NCBI GenBank assembly: GCA_026936105.1
Contig: JAIXKI010000002.1
Location: 464,713-528,712 of the forward strand
DNA from: Chitinophagales bacterium
GTDB taxonomy: Bacteria > Bacteroidota > Bacteroidia > Chitinophagales > Chitinophagaceae
Length of the DNA: 64,000 nucleotides
Direction: 5' to 3'
Positions 18,456-26,431 of this stretch are shown here, in pieces. The notes under the pieces were generated by a model. That model was not told the origin of the DNA. It saw only the letters and a list, made by a program, of their open reading frames with translations, and did not search any database. How positions within the stretch are numbered: the first letter of the stretch is position 1; every line of letters begins with the position of its first letter. The translations under genes were made by a program, and so were the position numbers.

Positions 18456-20048
18456 TTATTTTCCCACCACAACCAGCTTCCTGGTTTCAATTATCCGGCC
18501 TCCTTCTCTTACAAATCCGACAAAATAAGTTCCAGGTATTGATAACTCCATAGGAATGATATTACGACCGTTGGTGCTTTCCTCTTTTATCTTCTGTCCT
18601 ATTGCATTCCATATCACAATAGTTTGAATCTTCCAGACCGGATCACAGCTTACATAGAAAGGCCCTTGTGTCGGATTCGGCCAGATCAGATTAATGCCGG
18701 TTCCCGGCATTCCACCCACCGCCACAGTGTTGGAATAAAAATAAGTGCCGTCAAGACTAACTACTTTCAGACGATAGAAACTGATTCCGGTATAGCCATT
18801 TGAATCTATTGTAGCATAGTCCAGCTGTGATAAACTGATAGCCCCGTTTATCAATGACAAAACCGTATCCACCTGTATAAAACTGTTTTCATTGCTCAAC
18901 ATCCTTTCGAGTACAAAGTAACGGACACTCACTTCCGGTTTTGTATCCCAGTAAGCAAGTACGGTATTATATCCGGTTCTCCTGGCATTGAACCAAAGAA
19001 TTGTCTTCAGTGCAGAAGTTCCGGTGCCGGTAAGTTTTGTAAAGTAGGATGGCGAACTTATGCTGTTATAAAAAAGCCTGCTGTTCACGCCACTGCCATT
19101 TAAGCTGCTGCCGGTTGTAATGAACCCAGGTACCGGGGTACTTTGAGGAGCGCTGGTATCCCATGCATTTCCATTGTAGAATGCAACATAAGCATTATTT
19201 CTGTTTGCTTTGAATTGTGTTCCCTCATCCCTGGTTAAGTGTTGTAAAAAAATTTCTTCATCATCCAATCCGGGCTTTGATCGTTTTCCGATTTCCCATG
19301 TTTTATTTACACTTTTGGGGAATAAATTAATACCAGTAAGTCCGGCGGCTTTTACACTGTCAAAAACGTTTACATAATAATCATCTCCGGCAGATACGTT
19401 GTTTAAAATAGCGGCTGGCGTATAGGAATCATCATGGCTACCGACAGGAAAATCAATTCTTCCGTCACTATTCCTGATATTTTCACGGATGAGATACCCG
19501 CTGCCGGGTTTATTGGCCGTTACAAAAAAGCGAAGCGAATCATAACCGCTAAGGATCCCGGGATTATGATCTCCTATGATCATCATGTAATCAGACAAAT
19601 ACATTCTCCCGGATGAAAACAACAATTCTTTCCTGACTTTGGCGCTGCTTTCATTCAACAATACTCCATTTTTATTTTGAAGCATCAGATGGGAAAACAA
19701 GGGGCCTGATTTGGCAGCGGCATTATATCCGCCTATTAAAACCTGGCGAATGCTGTCTGAAATAAAACGGATCCATCCTCCTGTTCCCGTGACACCGCTT
19801 CCTGAAAAGCTTTCATCGGTGATTAGCGACTGAGGGTCATTTTCCCAGGTCTTTCCTGAAAAATTCACAAATGCATTTTTACCGACACCAAGGTTTCCGT
19901 AATTAATTACATCGGAAAAAATAGTGGCCGTATCCCCATTGAAAAATACTTTAGCTGATTTAGGGACATAAAACCCGGGTTGTGCTGTAGCAATATGGCA
20001 GCAAGCAATCGCTATTATGAAAAAAATATTTTTTATCCCTTTCTTCAT
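18456..20048 (-). CDS. T9SS substrate with type A C-terminal sorting domain
   Basis: Large secreted protein of 530 residues. It has a signal peptide ending near ATAQPG. The C-terminal 80 residues form a type A sorting domain: LIWPNPTQGPFYV, then IVIWNAIGQKI, then PGTYFVGFVREGG and a basic end. This directs export through the type IX system and attachment to the surface. The body is beta-rich with many Gly, Asn, Ser and Thr residues and no catalytic motif that I recognise. It resembles generic Bacteroidota surface proteins with a stalk or adhesin role. It is the last gene of a three-gene minus-strand run with the two fibre-like genes upstream, 20 bases apart, and so is probably co-transcribed with them. 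No terminator is seen before polA's end. Confidence 0.85.
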   Translation of the reverse strand: MKKGIKNIFFIIAIACCHIATAQPGFYVPKSAKVFFNGDTATIFSDVINYGNLGVGKNAFVNFSGKTWENDPQSLITDESFSGSGVTGTGGWIRFISDSIRQVLIGGYNAAAKSGPLFSHLMLQNKNGVLLNESSAKVRKELLFSSGRMYLSDYMMIIGDHNPGILSGYDSLRFFVTANKPGSGYLIRENIRNSDGRIDFPVGSHDDSYTPAAILNNVSAGDDYYVNVFDSVKAAGLTGINLFPKSVNKTWEIGKRSKPGLDDEEIFLQHLTRDEGTQFKANRNNAYVAFYNGNAWDTSAPQSTPVPGFITTGSSLNGSGVNSRLFYNSISSPSYFTKLTGTGTSALKTILWFNARRTGYNTVLAYWDTKPEVSVRYFVLERMLSNENSFIQVDTVLSLINGAISLSQLDYATIDSNGYTGISFYRLKVVSLDGTYFYSNTVAVGGMPGTGINLIWPNPTQGPFYVSCDPVWKIQTIVIWNAIGQKIKEESTNGRNIIPMELSIPGTYFVGFVREGGRIIETRKLVVVGK

Positions 20049-20068
20049 TCATTTTTTATGAAATCAAT

Positions 20069-23059
20069 CTACAATTCAACAATGGAAATGCTAATATCGG
20101 ATACAGAAGCAGTTCCACCGGTAACGGGAGCAAGACTTAAGTCAATCCAATATGTGGTCCCAATGGTCAACCCTGATACAATTGCATTACAGCTAAAAGG
20201 CGTAATGATTGCCTTGTTATTTTGCGCCATTTGAATCTGTGAGCCTGCAGCCGTTCCGGTAATAACCGCACCATTAGTAGGTGCAGATCCTGTGCCGTAT
20301 CTTATTTGTGTAATTGCTCCTAGCTTATTTCCGTTATTTCCCATATCGCCAGATATGATGATCATGATGATCCCGCTATAAGAGGGGGTTATTGATCCTG
20401 CTAATCCCATCATTCTGCCCGCTGTCGAATTTGTCCCCTTTGGATCAGCAGGTGTGTCTTGATAAGTATTTGTTGTTTTATTTACATAGTCAGTGCCATC
20501 AGATCGTAATTGTTGCCCGGTAGTACCAGCGGCTGTGGGTAATTTGTATGCTGTATATCCTAATTCATTAGCACCGGCCTGTAAAACCTGGCCTTGTGAC
20601 CCCAAAGCTAATCTTGCCCACTTTGCAGATGCTCCCTGACCAGTAATAAGATCTCCTCTTACAACCGAAGCTGCAGTTACATCCGAATGAATTGCAGAAA
20701 GAAGATTATGCGGTGAGTATGCAGATGATGAAGTGATCCATGTTGGAATGCCGGCGCTGATATTTAAGAACTGACCATTCGATCCAATAGGAAGTCTTGT
20801 TAAGATTCCTGAGCTGTTTCGATAGTAAATGTCACCGGTTGCATCGCCACCCAATACCATAGAAACAGCGCCTAATGAATTTGTAGATCCCGAAATGATT
20901 TTGTTGGTAAAAGTTTCTGAACCTTCCAGTGTTGCGAACTGCCGGGTAGTAGTATTAAACCTTCCTTTAAATACATTGCTTGTTGTGTTGTACCAAATAT
21001 CCCCGGATGCCAAAGAAGAAGGATCTGAACTGTTCCCCAATAATCTAATATCAGCATTTGCATTGCTGGCATTGAATATTTGCTTACTGCCCAAAGTATA
21101 AGTATTGCTTTGGTTATTATATACTACAGAAGAAGGAAGGTATGTTGATGTTAATGCGGTGCCATTCCAGGTACCAGAACTTATAGTTCCTAATGTTGTA
21201 ATAGAAGTTTGCCCTGTATAGGAAGAACTGATGTCAATTGTTGGATTGCCGCTTACACCATCACCATTGTTAATAGCAATACGATTCGCTGTACCGGTAA
21301 TTGTTCTGTTAATCGTAGTATTCAACGCTGTTCTCGATACAATTCCATTTCCACCAGGATCAGTTAAAAAATTTCCAGCTGCTTGTTTACTATTAAATGT
21401 ATTCCAATCGGTACTGCTTAAATATCCATTCGTGGATGTTGTCGCCTGTGTAATGCCAATCAGGCCTGTAGAAGAATTATACGTAAGCGGCGAAGATACG
21501 GTATGTAACGACCGGACCTTTAAATAAAAATTTGAAATGTTTGATGTGTCAACAAAAGTCAGGTATGAGGGTGTTGTGTTTACCCACCTGGTGCCGTTAT
21601 ATTGAAGCATTTGCCCGTTTGATGGCGATGTTATTGTTACATCATTCAGGTTTGCCAGGGTAAAATTTCTCCATGTTGGCGCTGCGCCAGCTCCGCTTGA
21701 TGATAATACATAACCGGAAGTTCCGGCATTATTGTTTGGCATTAATGCTCCGCTGAAACGGATATTACCGGTTACATCCAAAGCCTCTGTTGGAGTATTA
21801 TAGTTTCCGATCTTAAGATTGGTATTAAATGCGGCATAACTATCCCCTACTGCTAAAGTAGGATTATCAGGACTGGCGCCTCCGATATGAAATGATGGTG
21901 TTCCTGCTTTGACATAACCTGGTCTTGCTTCATACCTGATATTTCTCTGGCTGGCTGCCGTTTTAAAAATAAAATCAACTAATGTAATAGAAGGATCGGT
22001 GGTTTCAAAAATGGCGCCGTTCTCCGCTGTCCTGTTTCTTAATCTCAAAATGGATGATCCATAGGTATCACCATCCTGCCTTAATACCAATTCCTTTGTA
22101 GCCCGCAATGTTCCGGATGTTGCATCACCAACTTTAATATCTCCCGTGCCGGCAACGATCCTTGCTCTTTCTGTATTATTGGTTTTAAAAACCAAATCCT
22201 GGTTATCAGTAGTGCCAATAAAATTATTTGAGGGATTGGTTCCTGAATTACCTGATATATTCCAGAAATTCCCGGTATTGATCGTTGAAGAAATAACGCC
22301 GGTGCTGTTATTATAAGATATGCCTGTACCCGCTGAAAGCAGGCTTCTCACTTTCAGGTAAAAATTGGAAATATTCCCTGTATCAACTGTAGAAAGTTTG
22401 TTATTAAATGTATTCCAATCTGCGCTTGACAGAAATCCGTTTTGCGAAGCAGTTGCCTGCCTGACCTGGATGGTTGTTCCGCTTCCTATTACAGCATTGG
22501 ATCCCCCGGTAATGGTTAAGATACCTGACCCGGTTTCTGATAAATTACCTCTGGTAAAAGAATTTGCCTTGTTATTAAAAGTATTCCAGTCAGTACTGCT
22601 AAGATAACCGTTGCCGGAAGAAGAAGCCTGTGAAATTCCAAAAACACCTGTTATGCTATTATAATTTAGTGGCGCTGTTGCACTGTGTAAACTTCTTACC
22701 TTAAAATTGAAGTTGCTGATATATGAAGTATCCATTGTTAATGCACCGGTGTTCCCGTTTAACGAGGTCACCACTGCATTATTTACTGCCAGGCTTTGCC
22801 AGGCGCCGTTTGCACGTGCCAATATTTTCTTTTCGGGAATGAAATAAATGATCATTCCGTCCGGGGGTATCAGTGCATTGATCAGGCTTGTATCTGCAAT
22901 TCTTGGAAGTAATAAGCCCTGGTTGTCTGAATACAATTCAAGAACGGCAGATTTTTCAACACTATAAGGATCTTTTCCCAACCTTAGCTGTTGTGAAAAA
23001 CCAAGTTGAGTGTATAAAACGAATATCGCCGCTACTGCAATTTTGGACACCACTCCCAT
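20069..23059 (-). CDS. Exported fibre-like surface protein with tail-fibre-type repeats
   Basis: A 996-residue exported protein with a signal peptide ending near LGFSQQ. Its first 100 residues (LRLGKDPYSVEKSAVLEL, GLLLPRIADTSLINAL, PPDGMIIYF) are shared with the neighbouring 550-residue protein. The middle holds three copies of a module containing NISNFYLKVRSL-like and YLSSTDWNTFN-like motifs. From memory, the DWNTFN motif is common in phage tail fibres and Bacteroidota surface proteins. The last 130 residues (MMGLAGSITPSYSGIIMIII onward) look like a compact beta-sandwich head that could bind a receptor or glycan. There is no T9SS sorting domain, so how it is anchored is unclear. I cannot assign a function; adhesin, pseudopilus-like stalk or captured phage fibre are all possible. 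Confidence 0.75.
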   Translation of the reverse strand: MGVVSKIAVAAIFVLYTQLGFSQQLRLGKDPYSVEKSAVLELYSDNQGLLLPRIADTSLINALIPPDGMIIYFIPEKKILARANGAWQSLAVNNAVVTSLNGNTGALTMDTSYISNFNFKVRSLHSATAPLNYNSITGVFGISQASSSGNGYLSSTDWNTFNNKANSFTRGNLSETGSGILTITGGSNAVIGSGTTIQVRQATASQNGFLSSADWNTFNNKLSTVDTGNISNFYLKVRSLLSAGTGISYNNSTGVISSTINTGNFWNISGNSGTNPSNNFIGTTDNQDLVFKTNNTERARIVAGTGDIKVGDATSGTLRATKELVLRQDGDTYGSSILRLRNRTAENGAIFETTDPSITLVDFIFKTAASQRNIRYEARPGYVKAGTPSFHIGGASPDNPTLAVGDSYAAFNTNLKIGNYNTPTEALDVTGNIRFSGALMPNNNAGTSGYVLSSSGAGAAPTWRNFTLANLNDVTITSPSNGQMLQYNGTRWVNTTPSYLTFVDTSNISNFYLKVRSLHTVSSPLTYNSSTGLIGITQATTSTNGYLSSTDWNTFNSKQAAGNFLTDPGGNGIVSRTALNTTINRTITGTANRIAINNGDGVSGNPTIDISSSYTGQTSITTLGTISSGTWNGTALTSTYLPSSVVYNNQSNTYTLGSKQIFNASNANADIRLLGNSSDPSSLASGDIWYNTTSNVFKGRFNTTTRQFATLEGSETFTNKIISGSTNSLGAVSMVLGGDATGDIYYRNSSGILTRLPIGSNGQFLNISAGIPTWITSSSAYSPHNLLSAIHSDVTAASVVRGDLITGQGASAKWARLALGSQGQVLQAGANELGYTAYKLPTAAGTTGQQLRSDGTDYVNKTTNTYQDTPADPKGTNSTAGRMMGLAGSITPSYSGIIMIIISGDMGNNGNKLGAITQIRYGTGSAPTNGAVITGTAAGSQIQMAQNNKAIITPFSCNAIVSGLTIGTTYWIDLSLAPVTGGTASVSDISISIVEL
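21388..22740 (-). repeat. Internal repeats of the fibre-like gene
   Basis: Three diverged copies of a short module lie within the coding sequence. The DWNTFN-encoding segments are at about 22571-22609, 22400-22438 and 21388-21428. Each is preceded or followed by a segment coding for a FKVRSL/YLKVRSL motif (about 22690-22740, 22340-22385 and 21510-21545). The copies differ at many bases, so they are old, not a recent slippage product. A related fourth copy, GFLTYTDWQKIQ, is coded at about 23975-24015 in the next gene. Confidence 0.7.
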
Positions 23060-23110
23060 AATTAAATACCATTAAAGATTTCAGCAAGGCCATTTTGCAA
23101 CAGCTTAATT

Positions 23111-24763
23111 TTACTTTTTAATAATATACCAGTTCGTTCCGTCTGTTTGCAAAGTCACGTAGGTCCAGTCATTGTAAATTTTATAAGAAGAGCCTCCGTC
23201 AATTGTTCCGGAAGTGGGGGTTATAGTAAGGTCATTGTCTATTCCTCCTGTTCCGATCTTTTTGATTGTGTAAATACGGCCGGAAAATGTTCCCGGAGCG
23301 GGTAAGGTGATGGTTAATGGCCCTGATGTGGTATTGGCTAATACCGTATTATCTGTGCCGGTAAGTGTATAATTAGAAGTTACTGTTGTGATTGCCATGG
23401 CCACAGAGCCATTTATTTCCATGGTAGAATTAGCATTTCCTGAGCCGCCTACCAATACCGCTTTTGCAGCTGCTACACTATCCTGAAAAGTTTTACTGCC
23501 TGCAAAAGTTTGAGCCGTTGTGGTTACCACGCCCCGGCTTCCCGTTCCTGCATCCGGCACATTCAAAAAAATGGAATCTGCGTTATTAGTGCTTACCGTC
23601 AGATCTGTTCCGGTATTTTTAAATGCGATTCCCTGTGCTGAATCCCTGTTCCCGTTAATGCTTCTGATTGCATTGCCAAAAGCAGAGGCGCTTACTTGTC
23701 TTTTTTCCACTACGCCATTATTTATTACAAGTACTGAATCAGCGCTTGAATTATTGGCAACACTATTCAATGTAAGCGATCCATTCATTGTAGTATTTCC
23801 TGCAAAAGTTTTATCTCCGCCGAATGTCTGCGTTCCTGCGGTAACAATACCGGGATTGGTTGCATCAGCCGGTTGTAATATGATCGTGCGGGAGGTGCTG
23901 TCAACAACGATAGTAGCGCCATTTACATTGGGAGTTGAACCTACGGCTCCGATAGCAATAGTTTGTACAGCGCTTTGAATTTTTTGCCAGTCAGTGTAAG
24001 TTAAAAATCCATACGGTTTGGAAGCACCGGCAGATCCGTTTTGTACAGGTAAATATATTGCAACCGTACTATCAGAAGTTCTGTTTTGTACTAACACATT
24101 ATTGGAAGTATCACTGGCTTGTGCGGTAATGGATAATTGCTGCGACTGAATTCCATTAATCGCCTGAATTGCATTAACAAATGCAGAAGCAGACATGGTT
24201 CTTTTCAGAACAGAGCCATCTGCCGCCAGAACCAATACATCTAATTCATTTGTTCCTGAAGCAAGGCTCTCTAACTTCACGGAACCATTTACATTCAGTT
24301 TTGCGGTCGGGTTGTTTGTGCCGATCCCAATATTGCCGCTTGCATCAATTCTCATGGCTTCATTATTATTGGTTCTCATCACCAATGGTTGTCCATCTAC
24401 AGTTCCTATAAAATTGGCAGAAGGGTCTGTGCCTGCATTGCCGGATAAAGACCAATTGGAAGTGGCGGTAGCCAAATCGGCAATTTTTTTCCATGATCCG
24501 TTGCTGCGCAAACGAAGACTGTTATCTGCTGTCAAATAAATGATCATTCCATCCGGAGGAGTGAGGGCATTTATAGCCGCTGTATCTGCTAATCTGGGAA
24601 GCAAAAGACCCTGGCGGGTACTTTCCAATTCGAGAATGGAGGATTTCTGAATGCTTGTCGGGTTGTCTCCGATTTTTAACTGAGCCTGGGATAAAATACC
24701 GACAAGTAAAAAAGAAATCAATAATAGAAATCTCTTTTTAAGAAGAGCGAAGAGCCTTGACAT
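23111..24763 (-). CDS. Exported fibre-like surface protein, shorter paralogue
   Basis: A 550-residue exported protein with signal peptide MSRLFALLKKRF... ending near SQAQ. Its N-terminal module (LKIGDNPTSIQKSSILEL, GLLLPRLADTAAINAL, PPDGMIIYL) is clearly homologous to that of the 996-residue neighbour. Both also share a segment of the form NxGTxPSxNFIGTxDxQxLVxxTNN. After that it differs, with Val/Ser/Thr-rich repeats, GNIGIGTNNPTAKLNVNG (a motif common in fibre proteins) and a distinct C-terminal beta domain ending in WYIIKK. There is no sorting domain and no catalytic motif. It is the first gene of the operon; the downstream fibre gene begins 51 bases after its stop. An A-rich leader of about 140 bases precedes it. 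Confidence 0.75.
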   Translation of the reverse strand: MSRLFALLKKRFLLLISFLLVGILSQAQLKIGDNPTSIQKSSILELESTRQGLLLPRLADTAAINALTPPDGMIIYLTADNSLRLRSNGSWKKIADLATATSNWSLSGNAGTDPSANFIGTVDGQPLVMRTNNNEAMRIDASGNIGIGTNNPTAKLNVNGSVKLESLASGTNELDVLVLAADGSVLKRTMSASAFVNAIQAINGIQSQQLSITAQASDTSNNVLVQNRTSDSTVAIYLPVQNGSAGASKPYGFLTYTDWQKIQSAVQTIAIGAVGSTPNVNGATIVVDSTSRTIILQPADATNPGIVTAGTQTFGGDKTFAGNTTMNGSLTLNSVANNSSADSVLVINNGVVEKRQVSASAFGNAIRSINGNRDSAQGIAFKNTGTDLTVSTNNADSIFLNVPDAGTGSRGVVTTTAQTFAGSKTFQDSVAAAKAVLVGGSGNANSTMEINGSVAMAITTVTSNYTLTGTDNTVLANTTSGPLTITLPAPGTFSGRIYTIKKIGTGGIDNDLTITPTSGTIDGGSSYKIYNDWTYVTLQTDGTNWYIIKK

Positions 24764-25104
24764 AATTTTGGTTTTTTAGGATTGGAATTTTATTTAAAAA
24801 AGGTTTTCAATAGGACGAAAACGTAATTATTGTATGATTATTTCTATTAATTAAGTGTTTTGTTCATTTTTGGGTAGGTATAATATATTTCTTGACTTTT
24901 TTGGACTTCCTTAGACTAAAAACAGTAAAATTCCCTGGTAAATTTTCGGATTTTTATGACCAATAAAAAGATCAGGGAAGTTTTATTTGAGAAAATGAAA
25001 ATTCTTTTACCAACCGCACTCATTGTCTCCTTGTTTTCTTAAAAAAAGACCCCGGAATTTCCGGGGCCATGGATTTAAAAGATTTTTCATAGACATAATT
25101 CTGA
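24764..25104. other. Intergenic gap with upstream region of the fibre operon and a terminator
   Basis: This 341-base gap holds the intrinsic terminator of the Spy-like operon (25041-25066) and, nearer 24770-24850, the likely promoter region of the fibre operon on the minus strand. There, TACGTTTT is a near match to the -7 consensus. The centre is AT-rich with no open frame, RNA gene or repeat that I can support. Confidence 0.6.
25041..25066 (-). terminator. Strong intrinsic terminator of the Spy-like operon
   Basis: Near-perfect hairpin CCCCGGAA (25050-25057) / TTCCGGGG (25059-25066). Read on the minus strand it is followed by TCTTTTTTT (plus-strand A run at 25041-25047). It lies about 40 bases after the stop of the 128-residue gene. 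Confidence 0.85.
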
Positions 25105-25491
25105 TTAGTTGCCGCCACCGCCACGGCGTTGCGGCCTCATGGAAGGCTCGATCTGATCTTTCCAGACCTTGAAGTTATCGTCGCCCAAAATTGTTTTCAG
25201 TTTATTATCCCTCTCTTCTATTAACGGCTTCATTTTTTTACGCATTGCCTGGAAATCAGGACGCTCACCTCCACCCATCAGCTCCTGTCTTACCTTATCC
25301 TGCGATCTGTAAAAATTGGCAAAGACCGAATCTGCATCCGCCAGTTTCCTGCTGTCTAATTTTAGTGAGCTTTCAATTTTTTCATGAATCGTTTTTACTC
25401 TCTCTTCAACGGAACGCCGTTGAAATTGCGCATTGACCGAAATGATGCCTGCTAACATTATTACTCCCAGCATCAGACCTTTTCTTTTCAT
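25105..25491 (-). CDS. Small secreted Spy/CpxP-like protein
   Basis: A 128-residue exported protein with a signal peptide ending near SVNAQ. The mature part is helical and highly charged (VEERVKTIHEKIESSLKL, then MRKKMKPLIEERDNKLKTIL) and ends in a basic Gly-rich tail (RRGGGGN). The helical pattern, with a WKDQIEPSM motif near the end, resembles the periplasmic Spy/CpxP or DUF-type small proteins common in Bacteroidota. It lacks a clean LTxxQ signature. It is the last gene of the operon, 48 bases after the membrane Spy-like gene, and is followed by a terminator. Its function is inferred only as a periplasmic chaperone or stress sensor. Confidence 0.65.
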   Translation of the reverse strand: MKRKGLMLGVIMLAGIISVNAQFQRRSVEERVKTIHEKIESSLKLDSRKLADADSVFANFYRSQDKVRQELMGGGERPDFQAMRKKMKPLIEERDNKLKTILGDDNFKVWKDQIEPSMRPQRRGGGGN

Positions 25492-25539
25492 ATTAATGTT
25501 GTTTTAATTATTGGATTATTCCGGATATTTTTGATCTTT

Positions 25540-26046
25540 TCACTTATTACTTGTAGAATCAGTCCGTGACCTTAAATTCCCGGATGATCTGCCATAAGAA
25601 CGGTTTATGATCCTGCTGATCAGTGAATCGAATTTGGGCTTTTGTTCCTCTGTACACAGATCCCTCACTTTTTTAAAATGACGGAAGCTTTGAAGTTCCT
25701 GTGCCTTTTCTTTTTGAGCCAGATTATCTGCTGCCTTTTCCACCAACGAATCCGGAACATCAGGCAAGCGCATGATGCTGAATAAGCTGTCTTTGGCCAG
25801 CCTGACCTCTCTTAAAATAGGTCTCATATTTTCAAAGTGCTTATCCCTCATTTGCTGAAACCGGGCTGACTGCTCCGGGCTAAATCCAAGCTGCTGTTCA
25901 AAATAATCTGTAAAAGACTTTCCTCTTTCACCAGATCTGCTGTTTCCTTTCTTACCTAAAAACATAATCCCGAGTAATACAGCATTCGATATCAAAAGAA
26001 TTATAATGATCAGAAAAAGAACCTTATTAACTCTGCCCGATACCAT
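25540..26046 (-). CDS. Membrane-anchored Spy/CpxP-family protein
   Basis: A 168-residue protein with one N-terminal membrane helix (about residues 9-30) and a periplasmic helical domain. The pattern LGFSPEQSARFQQMRDKHF followed by LCTEEQKPKFDSLI fits the paired LTxxQ-like motifs of the Spy/CpxP/CnrX family, whose members act as periplasmic chaperones or metal sensors that control sigma or two-component signalling. The start is one base from the stop of the gene upstream, so they are translationally coupled. In many Bacteroidota such genes follow an ECF sigma factor gene; none is present here. Confidence 0.8.
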   Translation of the reverse strand: MVSGRVNKVLFLIIIILLISNAVLLGIMFLGKKGNSRSGERGKSFTDYFEQQLGFSPEQSARFQQMRDKHFENMRPILREVRLAKDSLFSIMRLPDVPDSLVEKAADNLAQKEKAQELQSFRHFKKVRDLCTEEQKPKFDSLISRIINRSYGRSSGNLRSRTDSTSNK

Positions 26047-26047
26047 T

Positions 26048-26386
26048 CTATTCAGGATTTATATCATACAAAGATGACACCGAAAGTCTGTATTCATTGT
26101 CAGAGATCACGGAAGCGGAATCGTCATGAGAAGGGGTAGTCGAATTGGAAGAAAAGTGAAATACCACTGCTAAATTAATCAGCAAAAAAAGAGTTATGGC
26201 TGCAATTGTAAACGATGGTTTTGAAATGATCAGTATGAATCTTTCCAACCCGGATCCTGATTTTGACTCAGCCAGGCGAGCCATGATCCGGGTGTATAAG
26301 AACGGCTGAGGAGATGCCCTCCGGATCCTATCAAGGCTATTCATCACTTCTTCCATATTTTTCCTTATGTCCGGCTTTTTGCTCAT
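26048..26386 (-). CDS. Small single-pass membrane protein, anti-sigma-like position
   Basis: A 112-residue protein: a cytoplasmic N-terminal region of about 60 residues (MEEVMNSLDRIRRASPQPFLYTRIMARL), one membrane helix (about residues 70-90), and a short Ser/Asp-rich periplasmic tail. This layout and its place next to Spy/CpxP genes match the short membrane proteins that accompany ECF sigma factors in Bacteroidota and probably act as anti-sigma factors. No zinc-binding HxxxCxxC motif is present. I therefore give it only as anti-sigma-like by architecture and context. It lies 45 bases after the outer-membrane barrel gene and one base before the next gene. Confidence 0.65.
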   Translation of the reverse strand: MSKKPDIRKNMEEVMNSLDRIRRASPQPFLYTRIMARLAESKSGSGLERFILIISKPSFTIAAITLFLLINLAVVFHFSSNSTTPSHDDSASVISDNEYRLSVSSLYDINPE

Positions 26387-26431
26387 ACTTCTTTATTTGA
26401 CGTTATGAGCTTGTAAAACTTTTGTCCTGAT

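Noticed and set aside
23520-23978. Plus-strand frames opposite the fibre genes (also near 20829, 21231, 22365 and 24195)
   Set aside because: They mirror the repeated Ser/Thr/Asn-rich codons on the other strand and show low-complexity translation without starts or context.
18456-24763. Prophage or phage tail region
   Set aside because: The proteins resemble tail fibres, but they have signal peptides and there is no integrase, capsid, terminase, portal or lysis gene on either side. The flanks are core genes (polA and an outer-membrane operon).
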